DNA from: Proteles cristata cristata
Taxonomy: Eukaryota > Chordata > Mammalia > Carnivora > Hyaenidae
Assembly: GCA_017311185.1 (NCBI GenBank)
Contig: JAESUZ010003161.1
Coordinates: 2,775,501-2,839,500, forward strand
Direction: 5' to 3'
DNA: 64,000 nt
Position numbers and translations under genes: made by a program. This document shows, one piece after another, positions 45,201-55,070 of the stretch (positions within the stretch are counted from its first letter, which is position 1; each line of letters opens with the position of its first letter). The notes below the pieces were generated by a model. The model was not told the origin of the DNA. It did not search any database and saw nothing but the letters and a program-made list of their open reading frames with translations.

Positions 45201-48200
45201 TCCCCCTATCTAAATCTCTTGCTTTTTTTCCTTTGTGCTGTCTCAGTAAATGGCTCCATCCATCTAGTTGTCAAGGACCTGACAGACATCCTTGATTCTT
45301 CCTACCCTTACTTTCTATATCCCTTTAGTCACCAAGGCCTGGTGATTCCATCATTGAAATATGCCTTGAGTTCTACACTGTGGACTGAAGATTTGTGTTG
45401 ATCCCCTCCTCAGACCACTCCCACGTCTCCTATTCATATTAGTAAAGCCCTAGGCTGCAGTGTGGTAGTATTTAGAGGTAGATTGGGAGATAGTTAGGTC
45501 ATGAGGGTGGAGGTCTCACAATTGGCATTAGTTAGGTCATAAGGGTGGAGGTCTCATAAATGGCATTAGTGCTCTTATAAGAAGAGAGAGGAGAGAGATG
45601 ATCTCTTTTTCACCATGTGAAGACACAGGGAGAAGGTGGCTATCCACAAGCCAGGAAGAGTTGTGGACCTCATCAGAATCTTAACCATGCTAGCATCCAG
45701 ATTGGACTTCCAGGCTTCAGCACTGTGAAGAGTAAATGTTTATTGCTTCAGCCACCCTGTCTGTGGTATTTTCTTAAGCATCTCGAACTAAGACACTCTG
45801 CCTTCTTCATCTCTACTCTTACTCGTCTAGTACAGGTCCTGGTAATCTTTGTGCAGTACCCTCTTATACTAATTTCCTAACTTGCAGCTTGTTCTTCTCT
45901 AATGTGTTTTCCATGCTACAGAGTAATCTTTCTAAAATATAAATCAGATTTTTTTCTCCAGTTTTCTTCAGGTCTTCTCACTGTGCTTTAGATAATATCC
46001 AAGCTGAGGCTGACAAGGTCCCATATGATCTAGCCCTTGCCTGTCTGTGGGGCTTCATCCTTTAAGATGTTACCTTACTTTCATGCTGTATGTTGACCTG
46101 AAGGCTTGAAATGCTTCAGTTCTTGGAATGCTTGTGTTTCTTCCATGTGTGGGTAGTTCACACAGGAAATACTGTTCACTTTCCTTCTCCCGTATCTTTT
46201 GCTCTAGCTTGTGCTTTCTAATTCTCTATGTCTCACTGTGTTAGTTCTGGGAAACCTTCCCTGATTTCCCTTGTTATGACTCCCAGAGCATTCTTGTTTA
46301 ATTATCTGCTGCCTGCTGTTAGGATAAGGACGTTTTGTTCATGTTGTATCTTTACCATCCTAGCACCTGTGCTTGACATATAAGACACTCATTAATTAAT
46401 ACTGAACTAATGAACATTTAGTTACTTAGTGTCCTGTGTTCTTGATAAGCCAACATTTGCCTTATAATTCTTTTAAGGTTGGATACTTGTTTCTACGTTT
46501 TTGCTGTGATTTAAAAAATGAACCATTTTGGCACATAGCAGTTTGTGTCTATCAATTTCTTCCATGGGACAGATGATTAACTGGAAGAACTAGGTCATAG
46601 GGTCCAGATCTTTTTTATGCTTTTTGCTGTATTCTAAATGAGTTGTATGAATTTATAATACTACCAACAATATTTGGTATTGTTTCTGTACAATACCTGA
46701 AACGTATTGGTTTCTGTACACATTTTAGCATGTATCAGTGTTTCATTTCTTTTTATTGCCAAATATTCCCTTGTATGGATTGTACCATGTTTATCTATTG
46801 ATCATTTGATCGATATTTGCATTATTTTCACCTTTTGACTATTATGAACTGTGCTGCTATGAAAATTCCTTTATAAGATTCTGTGTGGACAGATGGTTTA
46901 ATTTCTTTTGGGTATATACTTAGGAGTGGAATTGCTGAATTGTATAGTAACTGTTTAAGTTTCCTATTGCTGCATAACTAACAACTACAAATTTAGCACG
47001 TTAAACTGACACTCTTTTGGTAGTGTCACAGCTCTGTAGATCAGAGCTACAGCCATTGCTTAGCTAGCTTCTCTGCATAGCCAGAGAAGCTCTGAGACTG
47101 ACTACTTTTCTGTAACTGGCCAAAGAAAACTCAGCTTTTTTTTTTTTTATATATTTTTATTTATTTCTAGGAGAGAGAGAGAGACACACAGCGTGAGCAG
47201 GGGAGGGTCAGAGAGAGAGGGAGTCACAGACTGAAACAGAATCCAGGCTCCGAGCTGGCAGTCAGCACAGAGCCCGACGCGGGGCTTGAACCCATGAACT
47301 GCGAGATCATGACCTAAGCGAAAGTCGGACGCTTAACCGACTAAGCCACCCAGGCGCCCCAGAAAACTCAGCTTTTAAAGGGCTCATGTGATTAGATTAG
47401 AACCGCCTGGACAATCATATTAAAGTCAACTGTGCTATATAATGTAATCATGGGAGTGGTATCTTACAGGTGCTAGGGATTAGGTTGTAAATTCTTAGGA
47501 ACCACTTTCAGAATTATGCCTGCCACAACTGCTTTAAGTTTTTTTTCCATATTTATTTATTTTTGAGAGACAGAGAGAGAACACAAGTTGGGGAGGGGCA
47601 GAGAGAGAAGGAGACACAGAATCTGAAGTAGGCTTCAGGCTCTGAACTGTCAGCACAGAGCCTAACGCAGGGCTTAAACTCACAAAATGTGAGATCATCA
47701 CCTGAGCCAAAGTCAGACACTTAACTGCCTGAGCCACCCAGGTGCCCCAGAACTACTCTAATAGTTATTAAATGATATCTCAGTTTCTTCTATTTGCATC
47801 TTTGGTTACCATGCCCCATGTATTTGTTTTCTGTTTATATCAAGCTTTATAAGATTGCAAAGAACAGAGATGTGTTCAGGTTACCTTGGGTAATGAGGGT
47901 TTATTTCAAAGTACATACATCCCTTGTAGAGAACAGAAACTTTGTAGTGGCTGAATAGTAAAGCACAGATGTCTTATTCCCTCTTTTGGGGACTCTTATA
48001 CTTTGTGATTCAGGCTATCTCTTTATTGATTTCGTTGCCTATATTTTCCCACTGCTGTTAAGCTTTGGCTTATTGGTGCCTCTGTCTTGTCACTTCTCAA
48101 GTAGTAGTTAAGCGCATGAACTTAAGAGTCACTCAGTCTGTGTCTGTAGCTGCATCAACTTCAAAATAGAAATAATTTATTTTTCTAGATTTTTTTGAGT

Positions 48201-50547
48201 ATATATGGTGTACCGTATCTAGTACCTCACATTTCATACTTGTACAATAAATAATAGATAATATGATGTATGTTTTGTTTCTATCCTTGTTTCTAAACAC
48301 AAGAAAAGAAATGGTTTGACTGGGTCATATATCAAGTACTACAGGCTCCCTGGGATAGAATTCCAATACGAGGCCATTTCAAAGATTAGATCTGCTTGAT
48401 CGGGGTTTGGGGCAGTTCTGAAGCACAGTGTGGGAACCATTTATGGAACTGATTTCTGTATATATTAGAGTTTGTTAGTTATAATTACTATATCCATTAA
48501 TGGAAATTGGTTGGTTAACTTTGAGTCATTTATCTAGTGGTATCTTGGTATTTTTTTTTTTTTTTTTAGAAATTTGATGTTTATTACATACTATTAGCTG
48601 TTAAAAAAACTCTTTGTTGCTCACTTGATAGAAACCTTTTTTAAAAACCTTTCAAAAGTTTTTAGTTACATAAGATTCTTTTATGTGGCTTTACATTTTT
48701 TTCTTTTTAATTAGTTTTTTAATTTCCAAAAGTGTCTTTTGGCCTCTGTAGCGATGACCATGTAATTTTTCTTGCTTAATCTATAAGTTTGGTATTAATA
48801 ATCAATTTTTTTTTTAATATGACACTGTCTATGCATTACTGGGGTAAACCTTTGTTATGGTACATTAACATACACCTAACCCTTGAATCACATGGGTTTG
48901 AACTGTGGGTCCACATACATGTGGATTTTTCATAAATACAGTATTCTACTGTAAATATATTTCTTTGTATGATTTTCTTAATATTTTCTTTTCTCTAACT
49001 TTGTTGTAAGAATGTAGTATATAATACACAAATATGTATTAATTGACTATGGTATATCTGGCTAACAGTTGGCTATTAATAATAAAGTGAGAAGTCAAAA
49101 GTTATACATATTCAATTATACAGTAGTCAGTGCCCCTAACCCCTGTGTTGTTCAAGGGTCATCTGTATTTATTAATAATTTATAGTTGTTGAGGTGCCTG
49201 GATGGCTCAGTTGGTTAAGTGTCTGACTCTTGGTTTCAGCTCAAGTCATAGTCATACAGTTTCATGAGTTTGAGCCTTGTATCGGGCTCTGCACTGACAT
49301 CCCTGAGCCTGCTTGGGATTCTCTGTCTCTCTCTCTGCCCCTCCCCTACTCGCACTGTCTCTCTCTCTCTCTCTAAATAAACTGTAAAAAAAATTCTTAA
49401 TTGTTGTAAGTTGATAAGTGAGCCTTATATCTTTTTATGGTATGAGGTTTAGAATTGGTCTCATTTTCTTATAGACAGAATTAGTAATAGGTTTTTATTT
49501 TTATTTTTTTAAATATTTTTATTTATTTCTAGGAGAGAGAGAGACAGCGTGAGCAGGGGAGGGTCAGAGAGAGAGGGAGTCACAGACTCTGAAATAGGCT
49601 CCAGGCTCTGAGCTGGCAGTCAGCACAGAGCCCGACGCGGGGCTCGAACCCACGAACCGCGAGATCATGACCTAAGCGAAAGTCGGACGCTTAACCGACT
49701 AAGCCACCCAGGCACCCCTAGTAATAGGTTTTTAAATGTTTGTGACTTTCTGCTAGTTCAGCCATATAACCAAATTTTAAACTGTAGAGCTTTGTAAGGG
49801 AAATATGGTAATTTTTTTTGAGACACGTACTGGATTAAATTTTTTGAACAGATAATGAACTTGTACAAAAATTTGTAAATAATTAGGTCTTTTTTCTTCC
49901 TAGGCATCCTTTGTGTGGCTGATCAGTGTCACGGCTTACGTGAGCTGGCTCTGAATTACCACTTGCTAAGCGATGAATTGCTGCTGGCTTTATCTTCTGA
50001 AAAACATGTTCGCTTAGAACATTTGCGCATTGATGTAGTAAGTGAGAATCCTGGACAGACACACTTCCATACTATTCAGAAAAGCAGTTGGGATGCTTTC
50101 ATCAGACATTCACCAAAAGTGAACTTAGTGATGTATTTTTTTTTATATGAAGAGGAATTTGATCCATTCTTTCGGTATGAAATACCTGCCACCCATCTTT
50201 ACTTTGGGAGATCAGTAAGCAAAGATGTGCTTGGCCGTGTGGGAATGACATGCCCTAGACTAGTTGAACTAGTAGTATGTGCTAATGGATTACGGCCACT
50301 TGATGAAGAGTTAATTCGCATAGCAGAACGTTGTAAAAATTTGTCAGCTATCGGACTAGGGGAATGTGAAGTCTCATGCAGTGCCTTTGTTGAGTTTGTG
50401 AAGATGTGTGGTGGCCGCCTGTCTCAATTATCCATTATGGAAGAAGTATTAATTCCTGACCAAAAATACAGCTTGGAGCAGATCCATTGGGAGGTGTCCA
50501 AGCATCTTGGTAGGGTGTGGTTTCCAGACATGATGCCTACTTGGTAA
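35868..50547 (+). CDS. FBXL3: FBXL3, complete 428-residue CDS in four coding exons
   Basis: Exons 35868-36215, 39977-40099, 42662-42833 and 49904-50547 join to 429 codons including TAA, exactly the 428 residues of the human protein. FBXL3 is the substrate-receptor F-box/LRR subunit of an SCF (SKP1-CUL1) ubiquitin ligase that targets cryptochromes CRY1/CRY2 in the nucleus. The F-box spans about residues 34-81 ([20 protein letters not shown]); the rest is leucine-rich repeats. Residues known from mouse clock mutants are wild type: Cys358 (Afterhours site, AERC) and Ile364 (Overtime site, SAIG). The C-terminal Trp428 (MMPTW), which inserts into the CRY cofactor pocket, is present. The start is the first Met after the exon 2 acceptor. 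Confidence 0.98.
36366..36577 (+). mobile_element. Carnivore tRNA-derived SINE (older subfamily)
   Basis: Head GGGGTGGCTGGGTGGCTCAG and tail CTCAAAAATAAATGAACATT with poly(A). Confidence 0.92.
36774..36949 (+). mobile_element. Carnivore tRNA-derived SINE, internally shortened
   Basis: Head AGGGGTGCCTGGGTGGCTCG, a shortened body, and a run of 17 A residues at the 3' end. Confidence 0.88.
37037..37264 (-). mobile_element. Carnivore SINE, young subfamily
   Basis: Reverse-complement young SINE ending CAGGCGCCCC. Perfect target-site duplication TGATATGGGGTTTTC at 37022-37036 and 37265-37279. Confidence 0.96.
37918..38135 (-). mobile_element. Carnivore tRNA-derived SINE (older subfamily)
   Basis: Diverged reverse-complement SINE (ATTTTGAGAGAGTGAG to CACCTAGGTGCCC). 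Confidence 0.88.
38711..38905 (+). mobile_element. MER5A-like hAT DNA transposon remnant
   Basis: 'TTCTTAAACTTTATGCGCATC...GAATTTGCATTTCTAACAGGTTCCCAGGTGATG' with terminal 'ACTTTAGGAACCACTTG' is the MER5A layout, with its inverted ends. Confidence 0.85.
39145..39354 (+). mobile_element. Carnivore tRNA-derived SINE (older subfamily)
   Basis: Head GTGTGCCTTGGTGGCTTAGT and tail CTCAAAAATAAATAAACATT. Target-site duplication AGAAGAGCTCCTTC at about 39095 and 39355. Confidence 0.9.
39977..40099 (+). CDS. FBXL3: FBXL3 exon 3
   Basis: The acceptor TCTAAG ends at 39976 and the donor GTATTT starts at 40100. 41 codons, [20 protein letters not shown] to SFMDLPK, form early leucine-rich repeats. Phase 0 on both sides. 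Confidence 0.97.
40100..42661 (+). other. FBXL3: FBXL3 intron 3
   Basis: A 2.6 kb intron without SINEs. A MER5-like remnant lies at 41059-41185 and a T/G homopolymer run at 40568-40587. I see nothing else. Confidence 0.65.
41059..41185 (+). mobile_element. MER5-like hAT remnant
   Basis: 'CTGAGGTTCTCAAACTTAATGTGCATGAAAATCATC' resembles the MER5 5' end. It is diverged and partial. Confidence 0.5.
42662..42833 (+). CDS. FBXL3: FBXL3 exon 4
   Basis: A long pyrimidine tract and CAG end at 42661; the donor GTATGT starts at 42834. It encodes [20 protein letters not shown] to CPHVSPAG, ending one base into a Gly codon. Confidence 0.97.
43975..44290 (+). mobile_element. L2 LINE fragment
   Basis: 'ATTCAGCTCAGATGATCCGGTTTTG...GAGACTGTGAGTTC' fits the L2 3' region in + orientation, diverged. 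Confidence 0.55.
44437..44670 (+). mobile_element. Carnivore SINE, young subfamily
   Basis: Head GGGGGCGCCTGGGTGGCTTAG, TGCCAGCTCAGAGCC, GTTTCAGTCTGTGACTCCC, tail CTCCTAGAAATAAA then A-rich. Target-site duplication ATAACCTTA at 44428-44436 and 44671-44679. Confidence 0.95.
45220..46400 (+). mobile_element. L2 LINE, split by a MaLR LTR
   Basis: L2 strings before the LTR ('ATCCTTGATTCTTCCTACCC', 'TCACCAAGGCCTGGTGATTCC') and after it ('AATCTTTCTAAAATATAAATCAGA', 'CCATATGATCTAGCCCTTGCCTG', 'AGCACCTGTGCTTGACATATAAG') keep order and orientation, so one L2 copy was split at about 45440-45800. Confidence 0.78.
45440..45800 (+). mobile_element. MaLR LTR (MLT1/MST-like) with internal duplication
   Basis: 'TTAGGTCATGAGGGTGGAGG', 'CACCATGTGAAGACACAGGGAGAAGG' and 'GTCTGTGGTATTTTCTTAAGCATCTCGAACTAAGAC' are the MaLR solitary-LTR pattern in + orientation. 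A 38 bp segment is tandemly repeated (45491-45528 and 45529-45566). Confidence 0.8.
46540..46965 (-). mobile_element. Antisense L1 LINE fragment
   Basis: 'TATTCCCTTGTATGGATTGTACCATG', 'CACCTTTTGACTATTATGAACTGTGCTGC' and 'TTGGGTATATACTTAGGAGTGGAATTGCTGAAT' are antisense L1 ORF2/3' sequence. Confidence 0.8.
46950..47525 (-). mobile_element. Antisense MaLR-like LTR, split by a SINE
   Basis: 'TTTCCTATTGCTGCATAACTAACAACTACAAATTTAGC' then 'AGGGCTCATGTGATTAGATTAG' fit the reverse complement of an MLT1-like LTR. It is interrupted by the SINE at 47140-47360. Confidence 0.6.
47140..47360 (-). mobile_element. Carnivore SINE, young subfamily
   Basis: Reverse-complement young SINE ending CAGGCGCCCC. Perfect target-site duplication AGAAAACTCAGCTTTT at 47124-47139 and 47361-47376, inside the older LTR. 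Confidence 0.96.
47537..47748 (-). mobile_element. Carnivore tRNA-derived SINE (older subfamily)
   Basis: Reverse-complement SINE (ATTTATTTTTGAGAGAC to CCAGGTGCCCC). Confidence 0.92.
48740..48870 (-). mobile_element. Antisense L1 ORF2 fragment
   Basis: 'GCGATGACCATGTAATTTTTCTTGC...TATGCATTACTGGGGTAAACC' resembles antisense L1 ORF2. Short and diverged. Confidence 0.55.
48876..49162 (+). mobile_element. Tigger-type (MER2-like) DNA transposon
   Basis: Terminal inverted ends ACCCTTGAATCACATGGGTT and AACCCCTGTGTTGTTCAAGGGT with the internal body 'AATACAGTATTCTACTGTAAAT...GTCAAAAGTTATACAT' match a short non-autonomous Tigger element. The subfamily is from memory. Confidence 0.85.
49191..49393 (+). 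mobile_element. Carnivore tRNA-derived SINE (older subfamily)
   Basis: Head GAGGTGCCTGGATGGCTCAG and tail CTCTAAATAAACTGT with poly(A). Confidence 0.9.
49498..49718 (-). mobile_element. Carnivore SINE, young subfamily
   Basis: Reverse-complement young SINE ending CAGGCACCCC, about 180 bp upstream of the FBXL3 exon 5 acceptor. Target-site duplication TAGTAATAGGTTTTTA at 49482-49497 and 49719-49734. Confidence 0.95.
49904..50547 (+). CDS. FBXL3: FBXL3 exon 5, terminal coding exon
   Basis: The acceptor TTCCTAG ends at 49903. Two bases complete Gly215, then [20 protein letters not shown] to [10 protein letters not shown] and TAA at 50545-50547. It carries most leucine-rich repeats and the CRY-binding C-terminal tail. 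Confidence 0.98.
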
Positions 50548-52422
50548 AGACTGAGTGATGTAGGGCATGATGAATAGGACCTTAACATTAAGGATATTGT
50601 ATTATAATAAGAGTTTATTTCCTATAGTTCTGATGTAATTCTACTATTTTGTGGCATGGAAATTTGATATCTGCATTGAATATATAAGGACTGTTTATTG
50701 GAAGACCCATAGACCACTTTTGGTCAGAAAACTTCATCTGTTTCTTTAGCCTAACAGCAGTCAAATCTCAGAAAAAATTTTTTTAAATGTGGTTCAGATC
50801 TGAAAGTAATAGTCCGTTATAAAGATGAAACATTTTACAGCCTGAAAGAAACAAAACCTATATAATATCCGAGAAGTGAGTACTAAGAAGTTTTCCAAAA
50901 TGTTATGTTTTCTATGCATTTTTTTAAAATGTAAACTTGACATTTTAGGGTCTTCAGTTATACATACACCTGTTATAAGGTGTTTAATATAGCTCAGGAC
51001 AGTGAGCATTTTGTGAGAAAAATGTAGGCTATATCATATTGAATGAAAGAAATTGGTTGAATGTTCTCAGATATGTTACAGAGCTGTTTAAAGAGATATG
51101 TATAAGTAATTGGATCTATTAGAAAATTGGTTTGTGTCACACAGTGGTTATTATAGAAGGATAATAAACAGAGCCAAGATCAAATTAAAAGAAAATAAAC
51201 AGAATAGAAGGGAGGCAGTGTTTAGTTTTGTATAAACTTTCAGGTTTGCTCGATAATCTGCTAAACCATATAAATTCTCTTCTGTGATATATTACTATGT
51301 ATGTGACACTTTGAGGCATCCTATGTAAAGTAAGGAATGCTTTGCCAGTTTTCCTTGGTTTTGTTTCTTTGTTTAAGCTAGTTTTGAGTATTATATACAT
51401 TAATTGAAATGAAAAGCTTATCTGTTTAAAAAAGCCAAATTGAAGTAATTAAAGGTAGAACTTTAAAATGTTTATAAATTATTTCCATGAAAGAATATTA
51501 TTCTCCAGTGAATCTTAGTGATGGCTCATTTTCCATTTTGGAATTAAATAGTTACATAAGTAGAATTTCAAAAATCATAAAAGGAACACCACTTGTTCAA
51601 TATAAACAAGTGAACTCAACACAGGATATATTTAAGTTCATAATCATATTTTTGAGTAAATATCACTCAGTGGACTGGAAAATTTTAATAGAAAAATGTC
51701 TGCAGTTTTGTGATTGTTAATTTGGTTAAAATGCTATTTTATATTATTTAAGTTAGGTAGCATTTTTATTATTTTCATATGAATAAAGGTAAACCATACA
51801 TTGCTATAAAAAATACTAAGTTTGGGGCTACATTTAGTTGTTTTTAGGTATTATATAAGCTTTGATTCTGAGCACTAATGCTAGTAGATGTTACCTTCCT
51901 AAGGGAAATTAGAAGTGATTTACCCCCAGTGGAATAATATAGTAATGCTTGAAACTTTTAGAAAGCATCATTATGGAAGCTAACAGTCTTACAGATCTAA
52001 TCTATTTTTTAAATAGATTACCTTCCTAAGAATAAAGTAAAAGGTGATTTTCTACCTAATTTATACTTTTCAAAAGTCATGGTGTTCTGGCCACATGTAA
52101 ATGAGAAGAAAAGAGGCTGATCCAGACTTGGAAATTAAATGCAATTATTGTAGTATTTTCCCTTCCTACTAAATAGTCAAAAGCTTTATAGAAGAAATAC
52201 ATGTGATAGTGGATAAGCCTTTTTTCCCTTGAACAACTTTGGGAAATGGATTTGACAGTACATAATCAGTTCTACTAACCAAAGCTTTACTTAGAAATTT
52301 ACTTTTTTGTACAAACTAATTATATAATGCTTGAAATACTTTAAGTCACTTTATAAGCAAAATGCATAGCACTTACTTTGTTTATACTGTAAGTATACGT
52401 TAAATGCTTTTATCAATTTGAG

Positions 52423-52428
52423 AATAAA
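52423..52428 (+). terminator. Candidate FBXL3 poly(A) signal (proximal)
   Basis: AATAAA 1.9 kb after the stop codon; one of several alternatives. Confidence 0.4.
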
Positions 52429-52666
52429 GATAGTTACTAATGCTGTCGTATTATTATAATTTTTAATTATACTACACTAACATATATATACTTGGTTTCC
52501 CAACAAGTTAAACTTATAAATTTATGGTTTTAGTTTCAAATTTATATTTGATGAATACAGTGTTTAATTTTGAATACGTTTATGGTAAAATGACTATTAT
52601 AAAGATGTAAGATTAGGTAAATGAGGTCTATTCTTGAAATAAGTTCTGATGACTAAAGTGACAGAA

Positions 52667-52672
52667 AATAAA
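52667..52672 (+). terminator. Candidate FBXL3 poly(A) signal (distal)
   Basis: AATAAA is the last strong signal before the repeat-bearing sequence begins at 52867. Confidence 0.45.
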
Positions 52673-52866
52673 AACTGACCATGAAATGTAAACTTATTTT
52701 TCAAATTTTGTAAATGGTTGTTAAAAAGAATAGGCTCTTTGTTTTTAGAATAAGAATTTATAAAACAGATTACTTTGAAATAGAATTCTTAGTGAAAGTC
52801 CTTGAACCCAGGTAGCCTTTTCATAGAGAAATGTCTTACATAAATTCATAGAATCAGAATCATTCT

Positions 52867-53080
52867 GGGGCACCTGGGTGGCCCAGTCAGTTAAGCATTC
52901 GACTTTGGCTCAGATCATGATCTCATGGTTTGTGAGTTTGAGCCCCGCATTGGGCTCTATGCTGACAGCTCAGAAGCCTGGAGCCTGCTTCTGATTCTGT
53001 GTTTCTCTCTATCTCTGCCCTTTCCCTGCTCAATCTGTCTCTGCCTCTCTCTCAAAAATAAACATAAAAAATTTAAAAAG
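52867..53080 (+). mobile_element. Carnivore SINE between FBXL3 and CLN5 3' ends
   Basis: Head GGGGCACCTGGGTGGCCCAG and tail CTCAAAAATAAACAT with an A-rich end. It separates the candidate FBXL3 and CLN5 poly(A) signals. Confidence 0.92.
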
Positions 53081-53218
53081 AATAATTCTTAAACTATTGA
53101 AATTATTTTCATTTCCTATTTTAACAACTTCCAGAAAATAACTTCAATTTCCCTTGGTAATCTGGGATAGTAACAATACTATCAGGGAAAAAAAAGGCAT
53201 GCCTAAAGATTAAATCAA

Positions 53219-53224
53219 TTTATT
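53219..53224 (-). terminator. Candidate CLN5 poly(A) signal
   Basis: TTTATT on the + strand gives AATAAA for CLN5, 3.0 kb after its stop. A long CLN5 3'UTR is expected from the longest known human transcript; the choice among several signals is inference. Confidence 0.4.
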
Positions 53225-53323
53225 GCATTCAAAAATAATTTTTTTGTATTTATGGAAAAGCTTAGAATAGATATATGGGAGGGGTTGGTATGAAGAAGGC
53301 TCAGGCCTGAACTAGGTCATTTT

Positions 53324-53537
53324 TTTTTTAATGTTTTTATTTATTTTTAAGAAAGGGAGAGGCACAGAGTACGAGCAGGGGAGGAGCAAAGAGAGAGGGA
53401 GACACAGAATCCAAGGCAGGGTCCAGGCTCTGAGTTGTTAGCACAGAGCCCGGTGCAGGGCTTGAACCCATTAAGGGTGAGATCATGACCTTAGCCCAAG
53501 TTGGGCACTCAACCAACTGAGCCACCCGGGTGCCTCA
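53324..53537 (-). mobile_element. Carnivore tRNA-derived SINE (older subfamily)
   Basis: Reverse-complement SINE ending CCCGGGTGCCTC. Target-site duplication TGAACTAGGTCATTTT / TGAACTAGGTCTTTTA. It is in sense with the inferred CLN5 3'UTR. Confidence 0.9.
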
Positions 53538-54894
53538 TGAACTAGGTCTTTTAAGAAGCTGTAAGTAACTCCTACCCCATACATAGCTGGGAACAATCTT
53601 TGCAGACTCCAGATTCAGTTTATATGTGGTTTTAAAGTTATCAAGCAGCCAGAAAAATTTTACTGACTGAAGTTTCCAAATATTTAATATTTAGCAGTTT
53701 TAACCTTTTGACTGTGTTCCTGTATGTACGTATTAAATTATACTTGATGGCACTTTGAGTATACTTAATACTAGCCAGAATTAGTTAAGTGAGGATATAT
53801 TAATTTAAAGCCCAATTCAAACTTCCAACAGAATGGTTTTTTAGCAATAAATTTTATACATTTATAACTTAACAGAAAAATAGAAATCACATTTAAGTTA
53901 CATGTTAGAATTGGCAAATTCCTGCCTGGCCATATTTTGGTTTCTCAACTACCGTTTTGAAAGCATGTTCTTGAATCATCTCTACTCCAAAAGCCCTGCT
54001 TCACCTTTTAAGTACAGTTGACAAGTTTGATAAAATCTTAAGAAGAACTAATATGAATTTTATGCTCTCTATGCTCTAGTTACCTGAGTCTACCTATTTC
54101 ACAAAATGTCTCCAGTTGTTAATATTCATAGGAACTGAAAAATCTTGAATTTAATGTAACTAACTGTTTAGAACCTTGCTTTAAAACTCAGGTTCCATGT
54201 CCAGGTATCCTCATTTGCCTTTGCTACAGAACCAAGTCCTGTGCTTTATAGTTAGCACAAGAGTTTTTGCATGTTACCCCAATGCAGTTCTAGAAAATCC
54301 AAAATTCTATTTTCCCAGATCAATTTTCTCAAGAATCCAGAAGTTGGCATTGCCTGATTTCAGCCACTAGGTGGTGATAACGCAAAGATCCAAGTTTGTG
54401 ACATTCTGAAGACAACCAGCAAGTTAAAAGGCAAAATTAAGTAGGAGTCTTTACACTATTACCAGGAATACAAAGGCTAAATGGTAGGCAGTGACGTTAA
54501 GTTCTCCCTATGTATTTCAGCATGACTTTGCCTCTGTGCAGTAGTCAGAATAATCCAGTGCTTCTCAAGCTATCTGTAGTAAAGGGTTGGGCTTTTATTT
54601 TTAGACTGCTACGGTGTCTGCAGTTTTAAAAAAGACAATAAAAATGAATTCTTTGACAAATGAAACAAAGACCTACAAAATTATAAGCCCCATTTTTTTT
54701 TTATTAGAGTCAACAAAGACAAGATTACTTTAAAAGAAGTTTCCCATCAATATCTGCTTGACCAGTAACCTGTGGTATTAGTGGTAACTTATGGTGCAGG
54801 CATTGGTCTGAGGACTTCATTTTGACAATGAAACCTTGCCATTGGAAACCATCCAATGGATCCTTGGATGGGATCATGTTTCCCATCCAGTCAG

Positions 54895-55070
54895 CAGACC
54901 TGGTTCAAAATGTGGTTCCATTACCATTAGCAGGGTAGCCCTGGAAAGGTCATTTAGACTTTCTAAGCTCCAATTTACTCATTTGATCAGGTAAATAATA
55001 CCTGTGGTTAGGCTTTGTAGGAGAACTCAATGATAATGTACTAACCTCTCTCAGGAGGCACTCAAATGTT
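54895..55070 (+). repeat. MIR-like remnant
   Basis: 'CCCTGGAAAGGTCATTTAGACTTTCTAAGCTCCAATTTACTCATTTGATC' fits a diverged MIR in + orientation. Confidence 0.6.

Larger units (their letters stand above)
42834..49903 (+). other. FBXL3: FBXL3 intron 4
   Basis: The longest FBXL3 intron, 7.1 kb, rich in old repeats (L2, MaLR, L1, Tigger) and five SINEs, listed separately. An 80-codon frame at 43547-43789 has no recognised domain. The parts at 42.9-43.9 and 47.8-48.7 kb show nothing else I can name. Confidence 0.7.
50548..52690 (+). other. FBXL3: FBXL3 3' untranslated region
   Basis: About 2.1 kb of AT-rich sequence free of SINEs, with several AATAAA motifs (about 51782, 52423 and 52667). The lack of repeats, unlike the flanks, fits a retained 3'UTR. 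The distal end is inferred. Confidence 0.65.
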
